Source: Candidatus Doudnabacteria bacterium | GTDB taxonomy: Bacteria > Patescibacteriota > Dojkabacteria > J137 > JAEUSD01 | Assembly (NCBI GenBank): GCA_016788825.1 | Contig: JAEUSD010000009.1 | Location: forward strand, 1 to 48,284 | DNA: 48,284 nt | Reading direction: 5' to 3' | Part shown: in pieces, positions 14,423 through 22,542 of the stretch | Numbering within the stretch: the stretch's first letter is position 1 | Layout of the letters: every line of letters begins with the position of its first letter | Notes under the pieces: model-generated | What the model was told of the DNA's origin: nothing | Database searches by the model: none | What the model saw: only the letters and a program-made list of their open reading frames with translations | Program-made: the position numbers and the translations under genes

Positions 14423-14926
14423 TTATGCCCAGAAAATCTGGATCAGTTCTGTTGGGAAGCTGAATACAAACACCTGGTTTAGAATTGCCACTAACACAGC
14501 AGCAATCACAAGTCCTACAACAGCAGAGATTACTACGCTCTGAAGGCGGATCTGGCCAAGGGCTAGCTCCTCTGCATCAAAAGCGCGGAACATCCACAAA
14601 GACAAGAATAATGCAAAAGCAAATACCACAATTCCCACTACTACAAAAGCCAACCCCTGATTTGCATTTAACTTAAACAATACATCACTATAAAAGCCAG
14701 ATAGTTGAAAATCTGGTAATACAGCTGCGATCTGGTCAGCATTTGAAGTTAAAAAAGCTTCGATCGTAGCCAACTTGGCAGACAATCCAAAAACCAACCA
14801 GTGAGCAGCCCACAATAAAATTGTAGGAATCACTAAACCAAAAGTCAGTAAACGGGTCTGTTCGTTTACTTTTACACCCCTGAGGGCACTTAAGCTTATA
14901 CTTGGCCTCTTTACTTTAAGCTGCAT
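14423..14926 (-). CDS. Small multi-pass membrane protein downstream of SecF-like
   Basis: The 167-residue product has an N-terminal basic stretch and three predicted transmembrane helices (about 27-50, 90-112 and 130-153). I do not recognise a family. It is last in the operon after SecD-like and SecF-like proteins (26-nt gap) and just before the strong terminator, so an accessory role in the Sec membrane complex is a reasonable guess, based on context alone. Confidence 0.6.
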   Translation of the reverse strand: MQLKVKRPSISLSALRGVKVNEQTRLLTFGLVIPTILLWAAHWLVFGLSAKLATIEAFLTSNADQIAAVLPDFQLSGFYSDVLFKLNANQGLAFVVVGIVVFAFALFLSLWMFRAFDAEELALGQIRLQSVVISAVVGLVIAAVLVAILNQVFVFSFPTELIQIFWA

Positions 14927-14952
14927 ATAAAAAAATTAATAATTAAATAAAA

Positions 14953-15822
14953 CTATTTCCTGGGCAGGATAAATTTGGGCAGACGGGACTTTAATATTGC
15001 AGTTATGTTTAATAATACATGATAAAACTCTTGTTGCATATAGGAGAAGCCTGCGATCAATACTACACAAAGTGCCAAATCTAGTAGATAAGTCCCCCCC
15101 AACACAGCTCCTAACACAACAAAGAACAGCACAAGCCACCTTCCATTTTCCACAAACACTTTATTCCAGTAGGCAGAATGAGCATCGAGAGCTTTTTCCA
15201 AAGATTTCTGACTTATAATAGTCCAAAACGCCAACTGACTGTGCCAGATTACCCAAAGTCCAGCAATCACCAAAGCACTAAAACTCAGCATAGATAATTT
15301 GTAAACCAAAGACAATAAGCTCATCAGCCCTAAACCGATAACCAAACTCGCAACCACTGTAAGCATATTAAGCCTCCACAATTGGGAGTACAAAGATTTT
15401 GAGCTAAATTGCTTACGTACCCCCAAAAAGTTCCAGCCCCACACCGCAATCGAGATTATAAGTAACGATAAGCCAATATCCAAAACTGTCCTGCTGGAAA
15501 TAACAGTGCTGGAGCTAATAAACTGCGCTTTTTCCTCTGGAAAAAGCGCATCCAATTCCCCTTTCAACTCATTCAAAGATACATCATCCACATCCTGAAG
15601 CTCCATTCGCTTATCCCCACGGTCTAATGCCGCTACAAATGGTCTATTTAGGAAACTATTCAGAACTTGCTCATCCACTGACTGTGGAAACTGAACCACC
15701 CAAGTCTGCTGATAGAACGAAAACTTGAAACCATCGTTTAACCATAATACAAGCCCACTCAGCACAATTGCCAATACCAATAGCCACCTTAGATTTGTTT
15801 TCTTAAATTTGAATGTCCTCAT
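14953..15822 (-). CDS. secF: SecF-like protein export membrane protein (divergent)
   Basis: The 289-residue product has one N-terminal transmembrane helix, a small periplasmic-like domain of about 90 residues, then five hydrophobic helices. This is the SecF layout. The usual SecF sequence motifs (GxDFxGG and others) are not recognisable, so the call depends on topology, length and position after the SecD-like gene, whose stop overlaps its ATG by 4 nt. SecDF uses the proton motive force to help pull secreted proteins through SecYEG. An unrelated six-helix protein cannot be excluded. Confidence 0.6.
   Translation of the reverse strand: MRTFKFKKTNLRWLLVLAIVLSGLVLWLNDGFKFSFYQQTWVVQFPQSVDEQVLNSFLNRPFVAALDRGDKRMELQDVDDVSLNELKGELDALFPEEKAQFISSSTVISSRTVLDIGLSLLIISIAVWGWNFLGVRKQFSSKSLYSQLWRLNMLTVVASLVIGLGLMSLLSLVYKLSMLSFSALVIAGLWVIWHSQLAFWTIISQKSLEKALDAHSAYWNKVFVENGRWLVLFFVVLGAVLGGTYLLDLALCVVLIAGFSYMQQEFYHVLLNITAILKSRLPKFILPRK
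15524..15550. repeat. Perfect hairpin inside secF-like CDS, 12-bp stem, 3-nt loop
   Basis: TGCGCTTTTTCC, loop TCT, GGAAAAAGCGCA. The stem length and loop size equal those of the operon's terminator, but this one is internal and encodes part of the periplasmic domain. Confidence 0.9.
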
Positions 15823-17102
15823 TTCTGTTTATCTTTCCAAACAATGTAAGAATTGACCATCAACATCAAAGCTGACACCAGCGCCCACATTCCATTTATA
15901 TTTAGCATTGTCATTACCTCTGGTACAACATAGCCACTGTTTCCCAACAGCCAAACAAGAGCGAAGATTCCCAAGAATGTATTGCGCAACATCGTGTATG
16001 GAAATTCAGCCATATCCGATTTCCACTTGTATACCCCCCAGTTTATTAGTAGCCAGAGCACACAAGATACAAAGAAAGACACGGACAATTCAGCCCCTAC
16101 AAACTTGCTTACAAATAGCCCCGAAACCATCACAGAAAACAGAGACCAGAACTCCATCAGTTTTTTCGTCCTCCTGTAGCTCGAAAACCCCAATGCAGCA
16201 GAGAGAATCAGTGCCGCACCTACCACCAGCCAGAGCGAACTAAGCGGAAGTTCCGCAGGAACTTCCGCAGATACCACACTGCCATAACTACCTAGCATAC
16301 TGCCTTGCACAGTCAGATAAGTGGTCAGTAGCTTTAATTGCTCACTATCACTGTAAAGTAGAGGAATAGCCAATACATCACTTGTAGAAGTGAATAAGTT
16401 TAGGATAAATCCGGGTTGGTCATCGATAGCCAGCACAGCTGGGAAGTTTCCATCTTGGACCTGGATAGTAGTCAGCACCCTAGTCTCAGCTTCCTGTTTA
16501 AATCGCAACCGCCAAACCGCCCCAGTTACAAACTCGCTACCGTTTGAGAGATTTGAGCGAGTTTCTACTGCCACGCTATTTAGATCAGAGGTGCTAATCT
16601 GCGCTATTGCTGCTTTGTAATCTGGAGAAATCTGAGCAAGTAAGAAACTCTGAATCAGCTGATCTTCAGTCGCTTCGGGAGTATGTGACCAGAATCGAAT
16701 CACCCCTGGAGCACTCGCAAGCTGAGCAATAGTCTCAGCATTAAATCTATTCGTATAACCTGGGAATTCAAAAACTATCAAGTATTCATCCCCTTTCACC
16801 TGCGTTCGGACTCCTACACTACCAAAACCACTGGCGTCTAACCTTTGCCTCACAAGTTGGGCGTCTCTCACTAACGCAGCTTGCTTTTCCGCCTCAATAG
16901 TCAGAACTCCGAAATCGGCTTTTACACTTACTTCTAGACTACTTCCAAAAGGTTGACTCAATTTGAAGTTGGCAAGATTCGTAGGCAAACCAAAGCTTAA
17001 CCCACTCCAAGACAGATCTCCGACCTGGAAATTGGGAAGTAAAAATACCACCGCAACTGTCAAAAATATTGTGAGCAAAAGAACACCTACGCGTTTGAGC
17101 AT
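15819..17102 (-). CDS. secD: SecD-like protein export membrane protein (divergent)
   Basis: From ATG at 17102 the product has 427 residues. It has one N-terminal helix, a first periplasmic domain with the SecD-like pattern VRQRLDASGFGSVGVRTQ...EFPGYTN, a head domain with FPAVLAIDDQPG, and five C-terminal helices. It lacks the classic GLDLxGG motif, so it is a strongly diverged homologue. The frame continues to 17270, but 17102 has a TATAAT exactly 6 nt upstream and the extension would enter the DUF2207 gene. It starts the secD-secF-membrane protein operon. Confidence 0.72.
   Translation of the reverse strand: MLKRVGVLLLTIFLTVAVVFLLPNFQVGDLSWSGLSFGLPTNLANFKLSQPFGSSLEVSVKADFGVLTIEAEKQAALVRDAQLVRQRLDASGFGSVGVRTQVKGDEYLIVFEFPGYTNRFNAETIAQLASAPGVIRFWSHTPEATEDQLIQSFLLAQISPDYKAAIAQISTSDLNSVAVETRSNLSNGSEFVTGAVWRLRFKQEAETRVLTTIQVQDGNFPAVLAIDDQPGFILNLFTSTSDVLAIPLLYSDSEQLKLLTTYLTVQGSMLGSYGSVVSAEVPAELPLSSLWLVVGAALILSAALGFSSYRRTKKLMEFWSLFSVMVSGLFVSKFVGAELSVSFFVSCVLWLLINWGVYKWKSDMAEFPYTMLRNTFLGIFALVWLLGNSGYVVPEVMTMLNINGMWALVSALMLMVNSYIVWKDKQK
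16244..16268. repeat. Perfect hairpin inside secD-like CDS, 11-bp stem, 3-nt loop
   Basis: GCGGAAGTTCC, loop GCA, GGAACTTCCGC, at the junction between the head domain and the second transmembrane helix. Confidence 0.9.
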
Positions 17103-17108
17103 GACAGG

Positions 17109-17138
17109 ATTATATATACATGTATAGAAATTGCACAA
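17109..17138 (-). promoter_or_regulatory. Promoter of the secD operon, leaderless
   Basis: TTGTGC (17133-17138), an 18-bp spacer and TATAAT (17109-17114), then 6 nt to the ATG at 17102. The expected transcription start is the A of the start codon. This is one of the clearest leaderless promoters in the window. Confidence 0.65.
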
Positions 17139-17178
17139 GTGGAAACCGCGTCTGGACCACAAAAATTTCTTCCGCAGC

Positions 17179-19194
17179 CTAGAAAGCCCCCCTGCTTCCG
17201 CCACCGCCTCCACCACCAGAGAAGCCCCCAAAAGAGCCTCCCCCACTGGTCCAACCTGATCCACGAGCACTACCAGAACCGCTGCTCATGACACTTGTGG
17301 TCATACTCTGACTGAACCCGCGTGAAAATCTACTTATCCAGTAAATATCTGTAAGTGTGTTGACGTTTGAGCTCTCCAACCACTCTGGTTGGCCTGTATA
17401 GATATCCTTAAATTTTTCTGCCCACTCCTTCTCTATCCCAAACACAACTGCATATGAAAGGTACCGTTCAAACTCATCCGGACCAAGTTTTTGAAGACGA
17501 AATCGCTCAGCAGTATGCAGATACATTTTGAAACCTAAAATATCTGCAAATGTCTTGCTACCCAATGATGTCTTGGCTGGCATGTGTGGGGCAACACCCA
17601 GGTACCCTAGCCCGAAAACAACCAATGCCAGCCCTAGTAATACCGGACCGGGAATCCCCAAAGTAGCCGCTCCCAAGATACCTGTACCTATCGCTCCAGC
17701 AATGCCCAATATAAAAAGTCCGATACCGTAACCATAGAATTTATTGCGAATCGCCTCGGGAGACTTTGTGAAATAACCCTTGGTAACCATTTCTTGATAA
17801 ATCTTCTTCTCAAGCATCTTGTACTTAAGTGCAAACGTAAGCCCTAGGGCTTTTGTCTCCACTTCATCGTTATCACCAAATAAATCAGTCATCAATTGAG
17901 ACTCAATCTCGTTCAAAGGTTTAGCTTTTGCGCCAGGCTCCTGACGGTGCAAGGAATAATTTGTGTTAGGCGTCACTTCTTTGATCTTAATATATCCTCG
18001 GTAGGCAAGATCAATAATACTGCCAGTCACATCCTGGAAATCTACCTTCTCATCTTTGATACTTCCCAACAGATACGGCGCTACACCTTCAGGTGGGGAG
18101 TAAAGAGGAATAATTGTTTGAGGCATATCTTTATCTTTTCCTTCTCTGCGCCATTTCGAGTACACGAACCACCCGACAAAAGGAATTGCTACTAGCCCAG
18201 CTAGGTTGAGAAGGACGTTGAGCACGATCAAAATCAAGGTACCCGCTTCCGGCTGCAAACTCACATCAATATGCACAACTTGGCCACTGGCTACATCAAT
18301 CTCGTTCACCTGATTTACGTAGCCTGGGAAGTAAAATTCCACTTTATGCTTACCCGCGGGGACACCATCCAACGCCCCCTCTAGCCCAGAACCCAAGTCC
18401 ACACCATCCAACTTTGCTCCTAAACCCCAAAACGGTAATCTTCCCGTAAATGTCAGTTTGCCAGGTTGCGATATCCCTATCGCGGACAAGTCATATGCAA
18501 CAGTGAGATCTCCAACAGAAGGGACATCCTCTACTTCAATCGTAATTGTTTTCCCCTGCTGAGCAGCATCATAATAAATCGTCGAAGATGAATAAACCTC
18601 GAGTAGATCGAGATCTGGCGTCTTTGGGAAAACAATATCAACCCTTCCTGATTTTATCTGTCCACCACGCTCTTCTGCCAAAGCATTCCAATAGAAGTAT
18701 GGGCGCTCGTTTATCCACCCCAATGAGCCGTACAACCGATACTTAAACTCAAACACAACAGGCTCAGTTCCATCGAACTCGCGCCCATCAGGCCACAACT
18801 CGCGCTCTATTGTGAAATACGAAATCTCAGTGTCTTCATCCACCTCCGTGTACAAACTATATTGATCAGCTGACAACTGTTCACCTTCGGCGTCGAAGAC
18901 GCCGAGAAGAGCAATGCGGCCGATCCCGCCACAGGTCAAGCCATTCTGAAGACAATACTGATCCCGGTTGGGATCGGCCAACTTAATCTGTGCTCTGACC
19001 CCTCTGTATTCACCAGTGAAAAGATAGGTTAACCTTTCTGTAACATCGAAAGTTGAATCTTCATTTATCTCGATCGTGACTCGGTAGTCGGGATAATAAA
19101 AGCTGCGAGCTTCAGCTATTTGTGGTTGCACCACAAGTAGCACGCCCCACAGGAACAAACCCAAGATAAACGTAACTAGATAGCGAATTTTCAA
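17179..19194 (-). CDS. DUF2207 membrane protein with PEGA-like insert and Gly-rich tail
   Basis: The product has 671 residues. An N-terminal signal-like helix leads to the DUF2207 extracytoplasmic beta domain (about 30-235). A PEGA-like module follows (about 250-300; LDGVPAGKHKVEFYFPGY). Next are a transmembrane helix (about 305-330), a cytoplasmic region, two or three more helices (about 490-535) and a Gly/Ser tail ending in SRGAF. DUF2207 proteins regularly pair with LemA, whose gene lies 5 nt upstream here. Their joint role is envelope-related but poorly defined. Confidence 0.85.
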   Translation of the reverse strand: MKIRYLVTFILGLFLWGVLLVVQPQIAEARSFYYPDYRVTIEINEDSTFDVTERLTYLFTGEYRGVRAQIKLADPNRDQYCLQNGLTCGGIGRIALLGVFDAEGEQLSADQYSLYTEVDEDTEISYFTIERELWPDGREFDGTEPVVFEFKYRLYGSLGWINERPYFYWNALAEERGGQIKSGRVDIVFPKTPDLDLLEVYSSSTIYYDAAQQGKTITIEVEDVPSVGDLTVAYDLSAIGISQPGKLTFTGRLPFWGLGAKLDGVDLGSGLEGALDGVPAGKHKVEFYFPGYVNQVNEIDVASGQVVHIDVSLQPEAGTLILIVLNVLLNLAGLVAIPFVGWFVYSKWRREGKDKDMPQTIIPLYSPPEGVAPYLLGSIKDEKVDFQDVTGSIIDLAYRGYIKIKEVTPNTNYSLHRQEPGAKAKPLNEIESQLMTDLFGDNDEVETKALGLTFALKYKMLEKKIYQEMVTKGYFTKSPEAIRNKFYGYGIGLFILGIAGAIGTGILGAATLGIPGPVLLGLALVVFGLGYLGVAPHMPAKTSLGSKTFADILGFKMYLHTAERFRLQKLGPDEFERYLSYAVVFGIEKEWAEKFKDIYTGQPEWLESSNVNTLTDIYWISRFSRGFSQSMTTSVMSSGSGSARGSGWTSGGGSFGGFSGGGGGGGSRGAF
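18887..18905. repeat. Hairpin inside DUF2207 CDS, 8-bp stem, 3-nt loop
   Basis: TCGGCGTC, loop GAA, GACGCCGA. Just downstream is a second intragenic inverted repeat, GGCCGATCCC (18918-18927) against GGGATCGGCC (18970-18979). Confidence 0.7.
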
Positions 19195-19199
19195 GTTAA

Positions 19200-19781
19200 T
19201 TAAGCTGAAAAGTCTACTTTTACATTTTCCCTCTCGGCAGCATCTGCAACCTCAAAGAATTCACGCTTCTTCAATCCCAAGAAACCAGCAACCACATTGT
19301 TGGGGAAAACAATAATCTTGGTATTTAGATCACGTACAGCTCCATTGTAGTATCTACGTGCACCTTCAAGCTCATTCTCGATCTCTTGCAAGGAGTCCTG
19401 TAACTTCAAGAAGTTTTCATTTGCTTTCAATTCTGGATAGCTCTCCGCTACAGCAAACAAAGTCTTCAAGGTAGCACGCAACTCCCCCTCCATTTTGCCC
19501 AATTCTTCAGGACTCTTGGTACCCATCATTCCTGAGCGCAATTCTGCGATCTTCTCAAAGGTCGCATTCTCGTGTGTGGCGTAACCTTTAACTGTCTCTA
19601 CCAAGTTTGGTATTAAGTCAAATCTTTTCTTCAGCTGCACATCTATTCCGCTCCAGGCTTCATCCACTAGCACGACCAATTTTTGGATGCCGTTATACAA
19701 ACCTATTACAAACAGTACTCCCAGCACGAGTACAACAAGGAAAATTACGATACAAATGAGAAGTATTGCCCCTACGTCCAT
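19200..19781 (-). CDS. lemA: LemA family protein
   Basis: The 193-residue length and LemA pattern are clear. An N-terminal transmembrane helix (about 5-28) is followed by VDEAWSGIDVQLKKRFDLIPNLVETVKGY and helical segments ending with the typical PELKANENFLKLQ and YNGAVRDLN. The bulk probably lies on one membrane face as a helical bundle. It is first in an operon with the DUF2207 gene, a common pairing. A TATAAT lies 34 nt upstream. Confidence 0.95.
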   Translation of the reverse strand: MDVGAILLICIVIFLVVLVLGVLFVIGLYNGIQKLVVLVDEAWSGIDVQLKKRFDLIPNLVETVKGYATHENATFEKIAELRSGMMGTKSPEELGKMEGELRATLKTLFAVAESYPELKANENFLKLQDSLQEIENELEGARRYYNGAVRDLNTKIIVFPNNVVAGFLGLKKREFFEVADAAERENVKVDFSA

Positions 19782-19815
19782 GGTTTTTATGGTAAGAATT
19801 AATATGCCTTGAGGT

Positions 19816-19844
19816 ATTATAGATCAATCGTCAATAATATTGAA
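19816..19844 (-). promoter_or_regulatory. Promoter of the lemA-DUF2207 operon
   Basis: TTCAAT (19839-19844), a 17-bp spacer and TATAAT (19816-19821) lie upstream of lemA, leaving a leader of about 28 nt. This is an exception to the leaderless pattern. Confidence 0.45.
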
Positions 19845-19860
19845 GGAGCTGCAGCAATTG

Positions 19861-20295
19861 TTAGCTTTTGCCAGTCGAGCCGAAGCCGCCACGATCAGCG
19901 TTACCCATAGAATCAACCTCCACGACTTTCACTTGTTTGGCCGAGATAATCAGTATCTGGGCAATTCGAGTTCCACGCTCAATAGTCACCACTTTGTCCG
20001 TAAAGTTGAGAGCAAGAAAGCAACACTCATCATTATCCCCGCGAAAATCCGAATCAATAATTCCAACCCCATTTGCCGCTGTAATGCCGAGTTTGTGGGC
20101 AGAACTCCGACTAACCAGCAATCCAAAGTAATCCTGCGGAATTTCGATCGCAACATTTAGTGGAATCAACTTCACCTCTCTTGGTTGAATAATCACCTCT
20201 GTGCGTGCGTAAAGGTCTAGCGCCGCAGCCCCCGCCGTTTTGTATTCCGGCAGAGGTAACTCTTTGTCGAAACGTTTGATTTTAACAGTAGGCAT
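19861..20295 (-). CDS. dut: Deoxyuridine 5'-triphosphate nucleotidohydrolase (dUTPase)
   Basis: All five trimeric dUTPase motifs are present in 144 residues: AALDLYA, SRSSAHKLGI, GVGIIDSDFRGD, RIAQILI and the C-terminal P-loop-like RGGFGSTGK. The enzyme hydrolyses dUTP to dUMP and pyrophosphate, limiting uracil in DNA and supplying dTMP synthesis. It begins 10 nt downstream of tRNA-Leu with no separate promoter in that gap, so it probably depends on processing of a tRNA-containing transcript. Confidence 0.96.
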   Translation of the reverse strand: MPTVKIKRFDKELPLPEYKTAGAAALDLYARTEVIIQPREVKLIPLNVAIEIPQDYFGLLVSRSSAHKLGITAANGVGIIDSDFRGDNDECCFLALNFTDKVVTIERGTRIAQILIISAKQVKVVEVDSMGNADRGGFGSTGKS

Positions 20296-20305
20296 AGTTT
20301 AGATT

Positions 20306-20390
20306 TACCGGGAACAGGACTCGAACCTGCACACCTTTAACAGGCACTACGACCTGAACGTAGCGTGTCTACCAATTCCACCATCCCGGC
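20306..20390 (-). tRNA. tRNA-Leu (anticodon CAG)
   Basis: This 85-nt class II tRNA has a long variable arm (TGCCTGTTAAAGGTG region). The anticodon stem CTACG/CGTAG encloses loop TTCAGGT, and the T arm contains GGTTCGAGTCC. Anticodon CAG reads CUG leucine codons. The acceptor stem GCCGGGA pairs with TCCCGGT, so pair 1-72 is G-U instead of the usual G-C; the discriminator is A. CCA is not encoded. It sits between the peptide-binding protein gene (13 nt) and dut (10 nt). Confidence 0.94.
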
Positions 20391-20403
20391 ATAAAAAATA
20401 CCC

Positions 20404-22308
20404 TTACAGCGCCCAGCTCGCGACACTACGAAAACGTTGTTCGATCGCTGCTGCAAGGTTTAAATCCATATTCTTCACTCGAGAATTCAGCATGTAAATG
20501 AACTGCGGATGGTACAAGAATACCACAGGCGCATCGGCCGCCAACAATTCTTGAAACTTAACGTAATCCTCTTTGCGCTTATCCTTAGCCAATAGCGGGT
20601 CGAAACTGCGAGCCTGCTCCAAAAGTCTGTCTACCCTCGGCAAATTCACTTTTTTACCCTCTTCGATTTTAACTGTCTCTTCACTACCCACATACGAGGA
20701 GAGGTTTAAACGTAACGCTTGCTGGCTATGAAACAATTCAAACCTATCTGGGTCAATGAATGTGTTCATTCCATAAAGCAAAGTATCAAACTGTTTTGGA
20801 GTCACAACTTGAGTGGTGAGGTCGGCCAAAGTTCGAGGCTCTGGAACCAGTTCGATGCCAACCCTGCTAAGATCCTGTTTAATCACTTCTACTACTCTGT
20901 TGCGGTCTAGATTGTCCACGTAGCTAAGCTTGAAACTCAATCTAGCCCCATCTTTGAGTCGAATCCCATCTCGACCTTTGGCCACCCAACCGGCTTGCTC
21001 AAGTAGTTGAATAGCTCTTTGCTGGTCGTATGTGTACCAGCCAGCCGTTTGTGCATAGAACTCACTGGTATCTGGAATCGGTCCTTTCGCTTCTTTGCCA
21101 ATTTGCGAAAGGACCTCAAGTATCTCGTCCCGGTTTACCGCAGCGGAGATTGCCCGTCGTACATTCACATCTTGCAGAAATGCTGGTCCAATGGGGGTAC
21201 CGTCTGGAGTCTTGCGTAGATTGAAGTACAGCGCCCAATACTGGTTTACCAGCACAGGACTTGTTTGGGCTACTAGCTGAGGATATCTTTTCACATCTAT
21301 TAGATTTTCAGTGCTTGAAGTTGCGTAGCCATGGACCTCCCCGTTCTTTAGTGCCGACACCGCTTCGGTTTCATTTCTATACAACCTAAACTGGACATTC
21401 TTTAGATTTGGTTTACCTCCATGGTATTTATCATTCGCCACCAACGTGATTGTATTGCCTTCGGCACCAGCAAATTTGTATTTTCCGGTGCCGATCGGAA
21501 ACCTATTCAACAGTGGCTCTGGTTTATCTATTGTACGTGCGTTTATATCCCCTGCCAGATGAGCCGGAATAATCTTGATACTGATCAGCTCTAGGAAGTT
21601 GGCAAGAATCGGTTTTTCCCCACTCACACCTGTACATTTGTTTTCTAGTGCGGCAATCTCTGCCCGGTCTCGCACAGTACATATGAGCAGAGAGCGTTCC
21701 CCTGTTTTTTCCCATGCCATTTGTTTAACGGCCTGCACATAGCTGTTCGCGTTGTTATCGTCTAGCTGAGAAACAATTTCTAAACTACGAATCACGTCGT
21801 CAACGCCAAAAAGCATGCCGTCATGCCAATAAACGTTTGGCCTCAATACAAACTCATACTCTGCCCCTTCTTGAACTCGTACAATACTCTCTGCCAGTAT
21901 CAAGGAAATAGATGCATTTTGCTCGTACCGAATAAGTGGCTCATAAATTAACTCACTGATATCCTTCTCCAATTGAATAGCTGTAGGTAACAAGGGACTT
22001 ACCTTTGAAAGTGTTTGTAAATTCCCGTTTTGGTCTACACCAGTTACTACACCTTCTATAAACGAGTCTGTCTGGATAGCGAACAGTGGAACTGTGTTGG
22101 GAGAAAAAGCCACCACAACCAAAACGAGTACCAAAATACTGGTAGACACGAAATGTGAAAAAGGCCGTGTCCCCTCATAAACCCTGGCAACCTTGGCTGC
22201 GTAAGCAGAACGACTAAAGAAGAAAGTGTCTGGGTAAGCCCACAAAGCTCCACGAGCTGTAGCGGACCACTGGATAATCTTTTGGCGGATTTTGCTAATT
22301 GAGAACAC
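20404..22308 (-). CDS. Membrane-anchored peptide/oligopeptide-binding protein (SBP family 5)
   Basis: A cytoplasmic N-terminus of about 50 residues and one transmembrane helix (about 52-76) precede a family 5 extracellular solute-binding domain. That domain has typical elements: LIYEPLIRY, LRPNVYWHDG, DVNVRRAISAAVNRDEI and a C-terminal DAPVVFLYHP. The start is GTG at 22308, 2 nt after the secG stop. No ABC permease or ATPase gene is in the window, and the lipoprotein cysteine is replaced by a membrane anchor, so the transporter partner is unknown. It may act as a general peptide-binding or chaperone-like surface protein. Confidence 0.85.
   Translation of the reverse strand: MFSISKIRQKIIQWSATARGALWAYPDTFFFSRSAYAAKVARVYEGTRPFSHFVSTSILVLVLVVVAFSPNTVPLFAIQTDSFIEGVVTGVDQNGNLQTLSKVSPLLPTAIQLEKDISELIYEPLIRYEQNASISLILAESIVRVQEGAEYEFVLRPNVYWHDGMLFGVDDVIRSLEIVSQLDDNNANSYVQAVKQMAWEKTGERSLLICTVRDRAEIAALENKCTGVSGEKPILANFLELISIKIIPAHLAGDINARTIDKPEPLLNRFPIGTGKYKFAGAEGNTITLVANDKYHGGKPNLKNVQFRLYRNETEAVSALKNGEVHGYATSSTENLIDVKRYPQLVAQTSPVLVNQYWALYFNLRKTPDGTPIGPAFLQDVNVRRAISAAVNRDEILEVLSQIGKEAKGPIPDTSEFYAQTAGWYTYDQQRAIQLLEQAGWVAKGRDGIRLKDGARLSFKLSYVDNLDRNRVVEVIKQDLSRVGIELVPEPRTLADLTTQVVTPKQFDTLLYGMNTFIDPDRFELFHSQQALRLNLSSYVGSEETVKIEEGKKVNLPRVDRLLEQARSFDPLLAKDKRKEDYVKFQELLAADAPVVFLYHPQFIYMLNSRVKNMDLNLAAAIEQRFRSVASWAL
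21080..21115. repeat. Intragenic inverted repeat, 11-bp arms, 14-nt loop
   Basis: GGTCCTTTCGC (21080-21090) and GCGAAAGGACC (21105-21115) inside the peptide-binding protein gene. Confidence 0.75.
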
Positions 22309-22310
22309 CT

Positions 22311-22541
22311 TTAAATGCTAACAATAGCTATTAGTATAGCGGAAATTGTCAGGACAATGCCCAAAACAATCGTCATATTGTATAGAAAGGCTTCCAAGCC
22401 ACGCTTAGAGCGATAGGCTTCTCCTCCACTTCCTCCAAACACAGCCCCCAATCCGCCACTGCGGTTTTGCAAGACTGTTGTAACAATCAACCCTGCGGCT
22501 GAAATAGCGCAGATGTATTTTAAGATAGTTAGAATTTCCAT
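22311..22541 (-). CDS. secG: Protein translocase subunit SecG
   Basis: The product has 76 residues with two transmembrane helices (about 5-24 and 53-75). The connecting loop QNRSGGLGAVFGGSGG is characteristic of SecG, the small accessory subunit of the SecYEG channel. The gene lies 1 nt after the small membrane protein gene and 2 nt before the peptide-binding protein gene, so the three are one transcription unit. Confidence 0.93.
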   Translation of the reverse strand: MEILTILKYICAISAAGLIVTTVLQNRSGGLGAVFGGSGGEAYRSKRGLEAFLYNMTIVLGIVLTISAILIAIVSI

Positions 22542-22542
22542 A

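Noticed and set aside
17179-17260. Gly-rich repeated codons as a DNA repeat element
   Set aside because: It is the normal Gly/Ser-rich tail of DUF2207 proteins.
17103-17270. N-terminal extension of the secD-like gene
   Set aside because: It would run into the DUF2207 coding region and cross a good promoter that ends 6 nt before the ATG at 17102.
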